From: Catellatospora bangladeshensis
GTDB taxonomy: Bacteria; Actinomycetota; Actinomycetes; Mycobacteriales; Micromonosporaceae
Reading direction: 5' to 3'
DNA: 64,000 bases
NCBI RefSeq assembly: GCF_016862575.1
Contig: NZ_BONF01000043.1
Location: 1-64,000 of the forward strand
Shown here one piece after another: positions 26,122-34,664 of the stretch. Position numbers and translations under genes: made by a program. The stretch's first letter is position 1; each line of letters starts with the position of its first letter. Below the pieces are notes generated by a model. The model did no database searches. It was not told where the DNA came from and worked only from the letters and a program-made list of their open reading frames with translations.

Positions 26122-27108
26122 TCAGGGCCGGGTGCGGAAGGTGCGGCGGTATGACGACGGCGACGTGCGCATACACCGGCTGAAGTGGTGGCGGAAGGTG
26201 GCGGGGGAGTCGAAGCCGACGGCGGCGGCGACCTGCTCGACGGGGGAGTCGGAGGTCTCCAGCAGCGGCAGGCTGGCGGCCACCCGCTGCTCGATGAGCC
26301 ACCGGATCGGGCTGGTGCCGGTGTGCCGGGCGAAGTGGCGCAGGAAGCTGCGCGGCGACATCCGGGCGTGCGCGGCGAGCAGGTTGACCGTCAGCGGCTC
26401 GGTGAGGTGGTCCAGCGCCCACGCCATCGCGCGGGCCACCCCGTCGTCGTCGACCACGTCGCGCACGGGCAGCTCGATGAACTGGGCCTGCCCGCCGTCG
26501 CGGTGCGGCGGCAGCACCAGCCGCCGGGCCACCGTGTTGGCGATCTGCGCGCCGTGGTCGCGGCGCACCAGGTGCAGGCAGAGGTCCAGCCCGGCGGCGC
26601 TGCCCGCGCTGGTGACCACCTGGCCGCTGTCCACGTACAGCACGTCGGGGGTGACGTCGACCAGCGGGTGCCGCTCGCGCAGCAGCGGGGCGTAGCGCCA
26701 GTGCGTGGTGGCGGCGCGGCCGTCCAGCAGTCCGGCAGCGGCCAGCGCGAACGCGCCGGAGCAGATGGACACGATGCGGGCGCCCCGCCCGGCCGCCGTG
26801 CGCAGCGCCGTGACCAGGGCGGGGGAGACCGGGGCGTGCACGTCGGCGACGCCGGGGACGATCACGGTGTCGGCCGCGGCGAGCACGTCCAGGCCGTGCC
26901 GGGCGGTGATGGTGAAGCCGCCGACGGCGGGCAGCGGGTCGGGCGTCTCGGCGCAGACGGCCAGGTCGTACCAGGGCACGTCCAGCTCCGGGCGGGGCAG
27001 GCCGAACACCTCGACCACGCAGCCCAGCTCGAACGGGGCCATCCCGGCGAACGCCAGCACCGCGATCCGGTGCCGGGGCCGGGTCTCCAGCGTCAGCGGC
27101 GTACCCAT
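26122..27108 (-). CDS. GlxA-family AraC-type regulator with DJ-1/PfpI domain
   Basis: The 328-residue protein has an N-terminal DJ-1/PfpI-like amidotransferase fold with the nucleophile-elbow Cys in SICSGAFALA (about 120). A C-terminal AraC helix-turn-helix pair begins at MSPRSFLRHF and ends with GFDSPATFRHHFSR. This GlxA-type architecture regulates small-molecule catabolism genes in several bacteria. It is divergent from the rhodanese gene, which starts 98 bp away and is the likeliest target. It converges with the SARP gene, with 9 bases between stop codons. Confidence 0.92.
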   Translation of the reverse strand: MGTPLTLETRPRHRIAVLAFAGMAPFELGCVVEVFGLPRPELDVPWYDLAVCAETPDPLPAVGGFTITARHGLDVLAAADTVIVPGVADVHAPVSPALVTALRTAAGRGARIVSICSGAFALAAAGLLDGRAATTHWRYAPLLRERHPLVDVTPDVLYVDSGQVVTSAGSAAGLDLCLHLVRRDHGAQIANTVARRLVLPPHRDGGQAQFIELPVRDVVDDDGVARAMAWALDHLTEPLTVNLLAAHARMSPRSFLRHFARHTGTSPIRWLIEQRVAASLPLLETSDSPVEQVAAAVGFDSPATFRHHFSRCMRTSPSSYRRTFRTRP

Positions 27109-27206
27109 GGCGAGATCTTAGCGAACAGCGGCGTTACCGCCACTCGTCCGCGAAGCCCGGCCCGCCGAGGATGGACGTAGTTGATCGAGCCGTAGAGGAG
27201 CAGCTC

Positions 27207-27665
27207 ATGTCCGCCGTTCTCAGCACCCCGCCGGCCGCCGCCGACGTCGCCGCCGCCCACTTCGCCGCCCGCCTGTCGTTCGAGGCCGACGTGTCCGATG
27301 TGCACGCCGACCTGGCGTCGGGTGGGGCGGGCTTCGTCCTGGTCGACTCGCGCTCGCTGGAGGCGTGGGAGCAGGGCCACCTTCCCGGCGCGGTGCACCT
27401 GCCCACGGCGGAGATCGCGAGCCGGGCGGCCGAGGTGGTGCCCGCCGGCAGCGTCGTCGTCACCTACTGCTGGGGGCCCGGCTGCAACGGCGCCACCCGG
27501 GCCGCACTGGCCTTCGCCCGGCTGGGCTATCAGGTCAAGGAGATGCTCGGCGGGTACGAGTACTGGGTGCGCGAGGGCTTCGACACGCAGGGCCTGCTCG
27601 GGTTGCAGAAACACGACGTGGACCCGCTGACGGCGCCCGCGAGCGGCGCCGCCTGCGCCTGCTGA
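27207..27665 (+). CDS. Rhodanese-like domain protein
   Basis: The 152-residue single-domain rhodanese has the DSR...GHLPGAVHLP motif and a putative catalytic Cys88 in TYCWGPGCNGATRAA. Rhodaneses carry persulfide sulfur, for example from thiosulfate to cyanide or thiols. The loop after Cys88 is longer than the usual CRxGxR and has a second Cys93. The C-terminus ends with a CAC motif. ATG 27207 has a GAGGAG ribosome-binding site. The divergent GlxA-type regulator probably controls it. The pairing of a GlxA regulator with a rhodanese is common in actinobacteria but of unknown purpose. Confidence 0.88.
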   Translation: MSAVLSTPPAAADVAAAHFAARLSFEADVSDVHADLASGGAGFVLVDSRSLEAWEQGHLPGAVHLPTAEIASRAAEVVPAGSVVVTYCWGPGCNGATRAALAFARLGYQVKEMLGGYEYWVREGFDTQGLLGLQKHDVDPLTAPASGAACAC

Positions 27666-27710
27666 GCGCGTCCATCGACGACTGTCGGGATGGACCATCG
27701 ATGACACGCC

Positions 27711-27758
27711 GAACTTCATATGGGGTCGCTTTCCTCGCGGTGCCACTAGATGTAGTGT
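27711..27758 (+). promoter_or_regulatory. Tandem NrdR boxes of the nrdAB promoter
   Basis: CCACTAGATGTAGTGT (27743-27758) matches the NrdR-box consensus acaCwAtATwTwGtGT closely. A second, weaker box, GAACTTCATATGGGGT (27711-27726), lies exactly 32 bp upstream, the three-helical-turn spacing typical of paired NrdR sites. NrdR is the nucleotide-sensing repressor of ribonucleotide reductase genes. The proximal box overlaps the likely -10 region. Confidence 0.85.
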
Positions 27759-27769
27759 GAATCCATCGC

Positions 27770-27975
27770 TGGTCCACCCCTCCGGTGCCCTCAAGCACCG
27801 GGTCGAGGGGTGCGCGCGAGCCGTCGTGAGGCGGTCTCGCGCTGAGGGAATCCGGTGCGATTCCGGAGCTGCCCCGCAGCGGTGAGTGGGAACGAAGCCG
27901 TCCCGCGCCCTCCCGCGAAGAGGGCGCGGAGCAGCACTGGGCCGTCCGGCCTGGGAAGCGACGGCGTAGGGGGTC
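27770..27975 (+). ncRNA. Cobalamin (B12) riboswitch
   Basis: The conserved core is clear. GGTGCC lies near 27784, and GGGAATCCGGTGCGATTCCGG with GCTGCCCCGCAGCGGTGAG occupies about 27845-27887. GGGAACGAAGCC follows, then a GC-rich variable hairpin, then CACTGGGCC-CCGGCCTGGGAAG near 27933-27960. It controls the downstream nrdAB operon. The same arrangement is established for class Ia nrdAB of Streptomyces, where B12 shuts the operon off because a B12-dependent class II reductase can take over. The ends are approximate. Confidence 0.93.
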
Positions 27976-28210
27976 GACGTGCGGCGCGGCGGGAGCCGGG
28001 CCGGTCGGCCGCGCCCATGAGCCCGAAGACCTGCCGGCGTGCGCGCCGCGGCCCAGCCCGCGACGCGCCCCCGACCCGTCGGTCCGTCCGGACCGGAGCG
28101 GGCCGAGGACACCGGGCCGCGCGGGACGGTCCACGGTGGACCGTGCCCATCCGGCTCAGGATGAGTGCTGTTCGCGTGCCCTCCCGCGCTCGATGAGGGG
28201 GAGCGCACGC
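27976..28210 (+). other. nrdA leader, likely expression platform
   Basis: This 235-base GC-rich stretch between the riboswitch core and the nrdA start holds hairpins at 28081-28094 (GGTCC-GTCC-GGACC) and 28126-28144 (ACGGTCCA-CGG-TGGACCGT). It ends with the purine-rich GAGGGGGAG at about 28194-28203. No coding potential is convincing. One of the hairpins may be the switchable terminator or ribosome-binding-site sequestrator. Confidence 0.5.
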
Positions 28211-30646
28211 TTGACCAGCACAACCTTCCGCAACACGACCGCCACCGGCATCTCCGGGTCCGGCGGGCCGGGCACGCCGCCCGAGGAGGCGACGACGCTC
28301 ACCACGGCGCTGGGGGCGCTGCTCGCCGAGGCCGCGCGGGGACTGCCCGACGTGGACCACCGGGCGGTGCTCAACCCGGTGGCCGCGGGGATCTGGCCCG
28401 GAGCGACCGAGGCCGACCTGCGGCTGCGCGCCGTCGAGACCGCCGCCGCGCTGGTGGTGCAGGAGCCCGGATACAGCCGCCTCGCGGCGCGGCTGCTCGC
28501 GGTGCACGTCGCCGAGGAGGCCGCCACCCAGGGCGTACACGACTTCGCCGGCTCGGTGCGGGTCGCGCACGAGGCCGGGCTGCTCGCCGACGACCTGGCC
28601 GCGTTCGTCGCGGCGCACGCCGACGAGCTGGGGGAGCTCGTCGACCCGGCCGCCGACGACCGCTTCGAGTACTTCGGCCTGCGCACCGTCTACGACCGCT
28701 ACCTGCTGCGCCACCCGGTGACCCGCAGGGTCGTGGAGACGCCGCAGCACTTCCTGCTGCGGGTGTCCTGCGGGCTGATGGGCGAGGTCGGCGACGCGGG
28801 CACCGCCGGGCGCCGCCTGCCGGGCAGCACGGCCGAGGTCGCGCGGGTGTACGCGAAGCTCAGCCGCCTGGCGTACCTGCCCAGCTCGCCGACGCTGTTC
28901 AACGCCGGGGCCCGGCGCCCGCAGCTGAGCAGCTGCTTCCTGCTGGACTCGCCGCGCGACGAGCTGGAGTCGATCTACGAGCGCTACGCCCAGGCGGCCC
29001 GGCTGTCCAAGTACGCCGGGGGTATCGGGGTGTCGTGGAGCCGGATCCGGTCCCGGGGCTCGCTGATCCGCGGCACCAACGGGCTGTCCAACGGCATCGT
29101 GCCGTGGCTGCGCACGCTGGACGCCAGCGTGGCCGCGGTCAACCAGGGCGGCCGCCGCAAGGGCGCGGCCTGTGTCTACCTGGAGACCTGGCACGCCGAC
29201 CTGGACGAGTTCCTGCAGCTGCGCGACTCGACCGGGGAGGAGAGCCGGCGCACTCACAACCTGCACCTGGCCAACTGGGTGCCGGACGAGTTCATGCGCC
29301 GGGTGGAGGCGGACACGGCGTGGTCGCTGTTCGACCCGAAGGACGTGCCCGAGCTGGTGGACCTGTGGGGCGACGACTTCGACCGGGCGTACCGGGCGGC
29401 CGAGGCCGCCGGGCGCGCGGTGCGCACCGTCCCGGCCCGGGAGCTGTACGGCCGCATGATGCGCACCCTCGCGCAGACCGGCAACGGCTGGATGACGTTC
29501 AAGGACGCGGCCAACCGCACCTGCAACCAGACCGCCGTGCCGGGCAACACGGTGCACCTGTCCAACCTGTGCACCGAGATCCTGGAGGTCACCAGCGACG
29601 GCGAGACCGCCGTGTGCAACCTCGGCTCGATCAACCTGGCCGCGCACCTGGGCCCGGACGGCGTGGACTTCGCGGCGCTGGCCGACACCGTGCGCGTCGC
29701 CGTGCGGATGCTGGACCGCTCGATCGACCTGTCCTACTACCCGACGGGCGAGGCGGCCGGGGCCAACAACCGCTGGCGGCCGGTCGGCCTGGGCGTGATG
29801 GGCCTGGCCGACGTGTTCTTCGCGCTGGGCCTGGACTTCGACTCGCCCGAGGCGCTGGCGCTGTCCACCCGCATCGCGGAGGAGATCGCGCTGGCCGCGT
29901 ACGACGCCAGCGCCGACCTGGCCGTCGAGCTGGGTGTGCACCCGGCGTACGGGGACACCCGCGCCGCGCGCGGCGTGCTGCACGCCGACCACTTCCCGGA
30001 CGCGGTGTCCACCCGGCCGTGGGCGTGGGACGAGCTGCACGCGAAGGTGGCCCGCACCGGGCTGCGCAACTCGCTGCTGATCGCGATCGCGCCGACGGCG
30101 ACCATCGCCTCGATCGCGGGCAGCGCCGAGTGCATCGAGCCGCCGGTGGCCAACGTGTTCAAGCGCGAGACCCTGTCCGGCGAGTTCCTCCAGGTGAACC
30201 GCTACCTGGTGGAGGAGCTGAAGGCGCGCGGCCTGTGGACGGCCGCGGTGCGCGACCGCGTGCTGGCGGCCGAGGGTTCGGTGGCCGGCATCGAGGAGAT
30301 CCCGGCGGAGCTGCGGCGGCGCTTCCGCACCGCGTGGGAGCTGCCGCAGCGGGCGCTGATCGACCTGGCCGCGGCACGGATGCCGTACATCGACCAGTCG
30401 CAGTCGCTGAACCTGTTCATGGCCGCCCCGGAGATCGGCAAGCTCTCCTCGATGTACGCCTACGCCTGGCGCAAGGGCCTGAAGACCACCTACTACCTGC
30501 GCTCCCGCCCCGCCACCGCGATCGCCCAGACCACGGTGCGCAAGGCGGCCGCGCCCGCCGCCGCGCCCGCGCAGCCGCTGCGCACCGCGAGCAGCCTGAT
30601 CGACCTGAACCTGGAGAACCCGGAGATCTGCGAGGCATGCCAGTGA
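28211..30646 (+). CDS. nrdA: Class Ia ribonucleotide reductase large subunit
   Basis: The 811-residue protein reduces ribonucleoside diphosphates to deoxyribonucleotides together with NrdB. Visible are the active-site cysteines in SSCFLLD, SNLCTEI and VCNLGSINL, the SxxK-containing RKGAACVYLETWH segment, PTATIASIAGSAECIEP, and the C-terminal redox pair C807/C810 in CEAC. TTG 28211 is preferred because GAGGGGGAG ends about 8 bases before it. ATG 28193 lies upstream of that site and has none of its own. The stop codon overlaps nrdB. Regulation is through NrdR boxes and a B12 riboswitch. The nrdS regulator gene that follows nrdAB in Streptomyces is absent. Confidence 0.95.
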   Translation: MTSTTFRNTTATGISGSGGPGTPPEEATTLTTALGALLAEAARGLPDVDHRAVLNPVAAGIWPGATEADLRLRAVETAAALVVQEPGYSRLAARLLAVHVAEEAATQGVHDFAGSVRVAHEAGLLADDLAAFVAAHADELGELVDPAADDRFEYFGLRTVYDRYLLRHPVTRRVVETPQHFLLRVSCGLMGEVGDAGTAGRRLPGSTAEVARVYAKLSRLAYLPSSPTLFNAGARRPQLSSCFLLDSPRDELESIYERYAQAARLSKYAGGIGVSWSRIRSRGSLIRGTNGLSNGIVPWLRTLDASVAAVNQGGRRKGAACVYLETWHADLDEFLQLRDSTGEESRRTHNLHLANWVPDEFMRRVEADTAWSLFDPKDVPELVDLWGDDFDRAYRAAEAAGRAVRTVPARELYGRMMRTLAQTGNGWMTFKDAANRTCNQTAVPGNTVHLSNLCTEILEVTSDGETAVCNLGSINLAAHLGPDGVDFAALADTVRVAVRMLDRSIDLSYYPTGEAAGANNRWRPVGLGVMGLADVFFALGLDFDSPEALALSTRIAEEIALAAYDASADLAVELGVHPAYGDTRAARGVLHADHFPDAVSTRPWAWDELHAKVARTGLRNSLLIAIAPTATIASIAGSAECIEPPVANVFKRETLSGEFLQVNRYLVEELKARGLWTAAVRDRVLAAEGSVAGIEEIPAELRRRFRTAWELPQRALIDLAAARMPYIDQSQSLNLFMAAPEIGKLSSMYAYAWRKGLKTTYYLRSRPATAIAQTTVRKAAAPAAAPAQPLRTASSLIDLNLENPEICEACQ

Positions 30647-31656
30647 CCACCCCGAAGAAGATGCTGCTCGACGCCGGTCTCGACCTGACCTTGCGGCCGA
30701 TGCGCTACCCGGACTTCTACGAGCGCTACCGCGCCGCCATCCGCAACACCTGGACCGTCGAGGAGGTCGACCTCGGCAGCGACCTGCCCGACCTGGCCGG
30801 GCTGTCCGAGGGCGAGCGGCACCTGGTGAACCGCCTGGTCGCGTTCTTCGCCACGGGCGACACCATCGTCGCCAACAACCTGGTGCTGAACCTGTACCGC
30901 CACATCAACGCCCCGGAGGCCCGGCTCTACCTGAGCCGCCAGCTCTTCGAGGAGGCGGTGCACGTGCAGTTCTACCTGACCCTGCTGGACACCTACCTGC
31001 CCGACGACGAGGAGCGGGCGAAGGCGTTCGCGGCGGTGGAGAACATCCCCTCGATCGCCCGCAAGGCGAACTTCTGCTTCGAGTGGATCGACTCGGTCTT
31101 CGACCTGCCCGCGCTGCGCACCGCCGACGAGCGGCGCCGCTTCCTGCTCAACCTCATCTGCTTCGCCGCCTGCATCGAGGGCCTGTTCTTCTACGGCGCC
31201 TTCGCGTACGTGTACTGGCTGCGCTCGCGCGGCCTGCTGGACGGGCTGGCCGCGGGCACCAACTGGGTGTTCCGCGACGAGTCGATGCACATGGACTTCG
31301 CGTTCGCCGTGGTCGACACGGTGCGCGCCGAGGAGCCGGACCTGTTCGACGAGGACATGGGCAAGGCGGTCACCCGGATGATGGAGGAGGCGGTCGACGC
31401 CGAGCTGGCCTTCGCCGAGGACCTGTGCGGGGCCGGGCTGCCCGGCATGACCCTGGCCGACATGCGGCAGTACCTGCAGTACGTCGCCGACCAGCGGCTG
31501 GCCCGGCTCGGCCTGCCCGCCCGGTTCGGCGCGGCCAACCCGTTCCCGTTCATGGCGCTGCAGGACGTGCAGGAGCTGGCCAACTTCTTCGAGCGCCGGG
31601 TGACGGCGTACCAGGTGGCCGTGCCCGGCACGGTCACCCTCGACGAGGACTTCTGA
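30637..31656 (+). CDS. nrdB: Class Ia ribonucleotide reductase small subunit
   Basis: The 339-residue R2 protein holds the di-iron/tyrosyl-radical centre. Ligands are recognisable as D75, E106 and H109, with the radical Tyr113 at the E-x2-H-x3-Y spacing of E. coli R2. A second ligand set follows in CIEGLFFYGAF and FRDESMHMDF. The C-terminus (VTLDEDF) fits the NrdA-docking tail. ATG 30637 overlaps nrdA by 10 bases, and a GTG at 30643 is an alternative. The TIR-domain gene begins 47 bases after the stop codon on the same strand but differs strongly in base composition. Confidence 0.95.
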   Translation: MPVTTPKKMLLDAGLDLTLRPMRYPDFYERYRAAIRNTWTVEEVDLGSDLPDLAGLSEGERHLVNRLVAFFATGDTIVANNLVLNLYRHINAPEARLYLSRQLFEEAVHVQFYLTLLDTYLPDDEERAKAFAAVENIPSIARKANFCFEWIDSVFDLPALRTADERRRFLLNLICFAACIEGLFFYGAFAYVYWLRSRGLLDGLAAGTNWVFRDESMHMDFAFAVVDTVRAEEPDLFDEDMGKAVTRMMEEAVDAELAFAEDLCGAGLPGMTLADMRQYLQYVADQRLARLGLPARFGAANPFPFMALQDVQELANFFERRVTAYQVAVPGTVTLDEDF

Positions 31657-31703
31657 CCCAAGCAAGAGAACCAGTCGTTGTTTACGACGGAAGGAGGAAC
31701 AGA

Positions 31704-32864
31704 ATGACGAACTCTGCCGCAGAAACCAATGTCGTTCGATGCTTTCTTAGCTACTCGCGGGACGACAACACAGCCATGCGGGGGATCGCTGATCAACTGA
31801 AGGCGAGCCTGACCGGTCTGTACAGGGCGAAGACGGGGCGCGAGCTGGAGATCTTTGTTGATCGTGACAACATCGGGTGGGGCGAGGATTGGCGAAACAA
31901 GATCGCCTCATCCATTCGTCAGGCAACGGTTTTCATCCCGCTGGTCACCATGAATTACTTCAATCGACCCGCCTGTCGCGACGAACTCATCGCCTTCTAT
32001 GAAAGCGCCCGCATCGTAGGTGTTACCGATCTTGTCCTTCCAATCGTGCTGGCTGGCTCGCGGACTCTCGCGGATCAGAACGCACGAGATGAGGTAAAGA
32101 TCGTCGAAAGCCTCAACTACAAGAACTTCGAACGCATCTGGATTCGCGGCTACGACTCGCCGGAGTGGCTCACCGCGGTCGATGATCTGGTCGAGTCGCT
32201 CATAAAGGCGATTGAAGCCGCCGAGCAGACCTTGGTCGCCATGGAGGTCGGCTCGGTCGCTGCGGCGAGTGACCTCGGTGTGTCACCTCCGAGCGTGGAC
32301 GTTGATCAGGTGCCGTTGGAGGACGGCGGGGCCGAGTTGGGACTCTTCGACGTACTCGAAAGTCTTAATGATGCTGGCTCTGCACTGCCACTAGCCACGG
32401 AACGCGCGCTTGAAGACCTCCGTGTGTTCGCTGAGGTTGTGGGCGAATCCTTTAGCGATCATGTCGGCAACGGGGCCGACCTGCAGAAAGCGGGCCCCAT
32501 GATCGCAGCACGGGTGACCGCACCCGCTGCTACCGTCGGGGAGTCCGGCGTAGCGTTTGGAAGGCTGATCTCACGCATCGACGCAGAGCTGCGCTTCTTC
32601 GTAGGAGAATTGAACTCTTTCGATGTTCCGGAACTCCATGCGACGTTCGAGGTGCAACTGAACCGAATCCGGGAATCGCTTGAGGGCGGAGACGCCGCCG
32701 TGGAAACGATCCGGCAGGTGCGGACCTACATCAAACTGGCTCAGTCGATGAGCCTGTCCCTGCGAAAGTCGCTAGCTCCTGCGCTTCTCGGCATCACCGC
32801 TATAGAGAATGCGCTGAACACGACCCTGACGTGGAAAAACATCAGGGCAGGGCAAGCGGGTTAG
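31704..32864 (+). CDS. TIR-domain protein, possible defence effector
   Basis: The 386-residue protein begins with a TIR domain (about 10-165). It has CFLSYSRDDN at 13-22, FVDRDNIGWGEDW at 51-63, and CRDEL with Glu94 at the place of the catalytic glutamate of NAD-cleaving TIR domains. The C-terminal 210 residues are helical and match nothing I recognise. Bacterial TIR proteins of this kind are often NADases or cyclic-ADP-ribose makers in anti-phage systems, and here that is an inference. The codon use and base composition are visibly more AT-rich than in the flanking genes, suggesting transfer. The ribosome-binding site AAGGAGGAAC (31691-31700) is the strongest in the window. No partner gene is adjacent. 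Confidence 0.82.
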   Translation: MTNSAAETNVVRCFLSYSRDDNTAMRGIADQLKASLTGLYRAKTGRELEIFVDRDNIGWGEDWRNKIASSIRQATVFIPLVTMNYFNRPACRDELIAFYESARIVGVTDLVLPIVLAGSRTLADQNARDEVKIVESLNYKNFERIWIRGYDSPEWLTAVDDLVESLIKAIEAAEQTLVAMEVGSVAAASDLGVSPPSVDVDQVPLEDGGAELGLFDVLESLNDAGSALPLATERALEDLRVFAEVVGESFSDHVGNGADLQKAGPMIAARVTAPAATVGESGVAFGRLISRIDAELRFFVGELNSFDVPELHATFEVQLNRIRESLEGGDAAVETIRQVRTYIKLAQSMSLSLRKSLAPALLGITAIENALNTTLTWKNIRAGQAG

Positions 32865-33586
32865 TTGTCGAGGATCGCCGCGAACCGCTTCTCGGCGAGG
32901 TCGAACTGGGCGAAGATGTGCGCCTTGACCTCGCCGATCAGCGGCGTGTCCGCCCGCGCGACCAGCTCGCGCAGGGCGGGCACGAGCGGCGAGTACTTCG
33001 TCGCGGCCCGGCGCACCTTCGGCCCGATGGTGTGGATGACGCCCACGCCGTTGTCGGTGAAGTCGGAGACCTTGATGACGCGCGCCCACGGGTCCACGTC
33101 CAGCGACTCGACCACGTGCGCCCGGTACTGCTCGTCCTTGTCGCGGTCGAGGTCGTACTCCGGGTTGGTCACCGCGGCGACCAGCGACGCGACCCGGGGG
33201 CTGAACCGCTCGGCGAGCGCCGCGAGGGCCTGCTCGCGGGGCGGCGGGCCGCTGCGGTGGGTCTGGCCGACGATGCCCCACGGCTGGTCCTCGACGGAGT
33301 CGTGGAGCAGGGCGGCGACCAGCACGTCCCGGTCGGTGATCCGGTAGTAGTGGATGATCCGGATGGTCACCCGCAGCAGGTGGTTGAGGTACGGCTCGCG
33401 TACCCGCCGCTGCTCGGCGTGCAGCCGCGCGGCCAGCTCCAGGGCCTCGCCCAGCACGGCGCGGTCCGCCTCGGGCAGCCGCTCGATCTCCAGGGCGAAC
33501 CGGTCGCGCAGCCCCTGCTCGCCGAGCACCTCGGTGATGGCGTGCAGGGGCATGGTCATGAGATACGCCGGCGCGGTCGCGTCCAT
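32861..33586 (-). CDS. HD-domain phosphohydrolase, SpoT/MESH1-like
   Basis: The 241-residue protein has the RSH-type HD order: NHLLRVT with His69, LVAALLHDSVED with H95-D96 and E99-D100, and a later KVSDFTDN segment. This fits single-domain (p)ppGpp hydrolases or related nucleotide phosphohydrolases. No synthetase domain is present. A role in removing alarmones is plausible but unproven. The start at ATG 33586 follows the AT-rich TATAAA by 7 bases, consistent with leaderless initiation. Two in-frame ATGs lie 9 and 11 codons later. It converges with the TIR gene, with a 4-base overlap of the 3-prime ends. Confidence 0.8.
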   Translation of the reverse strand: MDATAPAYLMTMPLHAITEVLGEQGLRDRFALEIERLPEADRAVLGEALELAARLHAEQRRVREPYLNHLLRVTIRIIHYYRITDRDVLVAALLHDSVEDQPWGIVGQTHRSGPPPREQALAALAERFSPRVASLVAAVTNPEYDLDRDKDEQYRAHVVESLDVDPWARVIKVSDFTDNGVGVIHTIGPKVRRAATKYSPLVPALRELVARADTPLIGEVKAHIFAQFDLAEKRFAAILDN

Positions 33587-33645
33587 GCCGGTGTTTATAT
33601 CCGATCAGCGCAGCCCGCGCCGTCCCTCCGATGTGGACCGGACGC

Positions 33646-34539
33646 TCAGCGCGGCACCTTGGCACGGTTGCGGTCGGCCAGCGCACGGGCCAGGCTGAAC
33701 GGCGGATTGACCGGGTCCGCCGCGTCGGCGGTGCCGCGCGGACCGGGGATGACCAGGGCGGCGTTGGCGGCGTGCTGCCCGGGGCGGGCCGCTCCGGTGC
33801 CGTCGAACTCCTCCTGCGTCATGGCCTGCAGTGCGCTGAACATCACACCGATCAGGCACAGCGCCGACAGCAGCACGATCGGCACGATGAGCACGAACGG
33901 GCTCAGCCCGGAGACCTCGCCGTCGCCGTCGGTGCGCAGCGTGATCCGCACCGCCGCCATCGCGGTGTAGTGCATGCCGCACACGGCGACGCCCATCACG
34001 GCGGCCGCGGCGGTGATAGCGCGCATGCCCGACACCGTCACGGTGAACCACAGCGCGACCGTCGCGGCGACCACGGCGATCAGCACGGAGGCGGCGACCA
34101 GGCCGAAGTCGTAGCTGACGTCGCCGGCCACCCGCATCGCGGCCATGCCGGTGTAGTGCATCGCGACCACGCCCAGGCCGGTGAACCCGCCGCCCGCCAC
34201 GACGCGCAGCGCCGACCGGGGACCCTGACCGGCGATGAACAGCCCGATGCCCACGGTGGCGACGGCGAGCGCGAGGCTGATGAAGGTCACCACCGGGTCG
34301 TAGCGGACCGGGCTGGCCGGCACGTCGAAGCCGATCATGGCCATGAAGTGCATGAGCCAGATGCCCGTGCCGCCGATCGACAGCGACGCGATGATCAGCC
34401 AGCGCGCCCGCCGCCCGGCGGTGGACGCGCGCCGGGCGCGCGACGTGCAGACCAGGCCGAGCAGCGAGCCGATGAAGGCCATCAGGTACGCGGTCACCGG
34501 GTTGAACCAGCCGTACGCGAAATGGTGCACTTCTGCCAT
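33646..34539 (-). CDS. MHYT-domain membrane sensor protein
   Basis: The 297-residue protein has about seven transmembrane helices. It carries the triplicated MHYT motif: WLMHFMAM, VVAMHYTGMAAMR and VCGMHYTAMAAVR. MHYT domains are proposed to bind copper and to sense O2, CO or NO. Here the domain stands alone with no GGDEF/EAL or kinase output, as in several actinobacterial proteins. The C-terminal 60 residues are cytoplasmic and Pro/Ala-rich. ATG 34539 is chosen because GGAGGCGC lies about 5 bases upstream. The longer frame from 34623 is not needed. Confidence 0.88.
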   Translation of the reverse strand: MAEVHHFAYGWFNPVTAYLMAFIGSLLGLVCTSRARRASTAGRRARWLIIASLSIGGTGIWLMHFMAMIGFDVPASPVRYDPVVTFISLALAVATVGIGLFIAGQGPRSALRVVAGGGFTGLGVVAMHYTGMAAMRVAGDVSYDFGLVAASVLIAVVAATVALWFTVTVSGMRAITAAAAVMGVAVCGMHYTAMAAVRITLRTDGDGEVSGLSPFVLIVPIVLLSALCLIGVMFSALQAMTQEEFDGTGAARPGQHAANAALVIPGPRGTADAADPVNPPFSLARALADRNRAKVPR

Positions 34540-34664
34540 GGGGGCGCCTCCGGGCGGTAGCCGAAGATGCCATTGCGTCATGGAAGTTGCACGGACCATC
34601 GCACAGCGTGTCCGTGACCGCACTGTGGATCACCCTGTGGCGGGTGCAGGGTAGCGTCTGGTGC

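Noticed and set aside
28165-31656. A 1163-codon open frame on the plus strand
   Set aside because: Only the nrdB part from 30637 is real. The earlier part is an out-of-frame shadow of nrdA.
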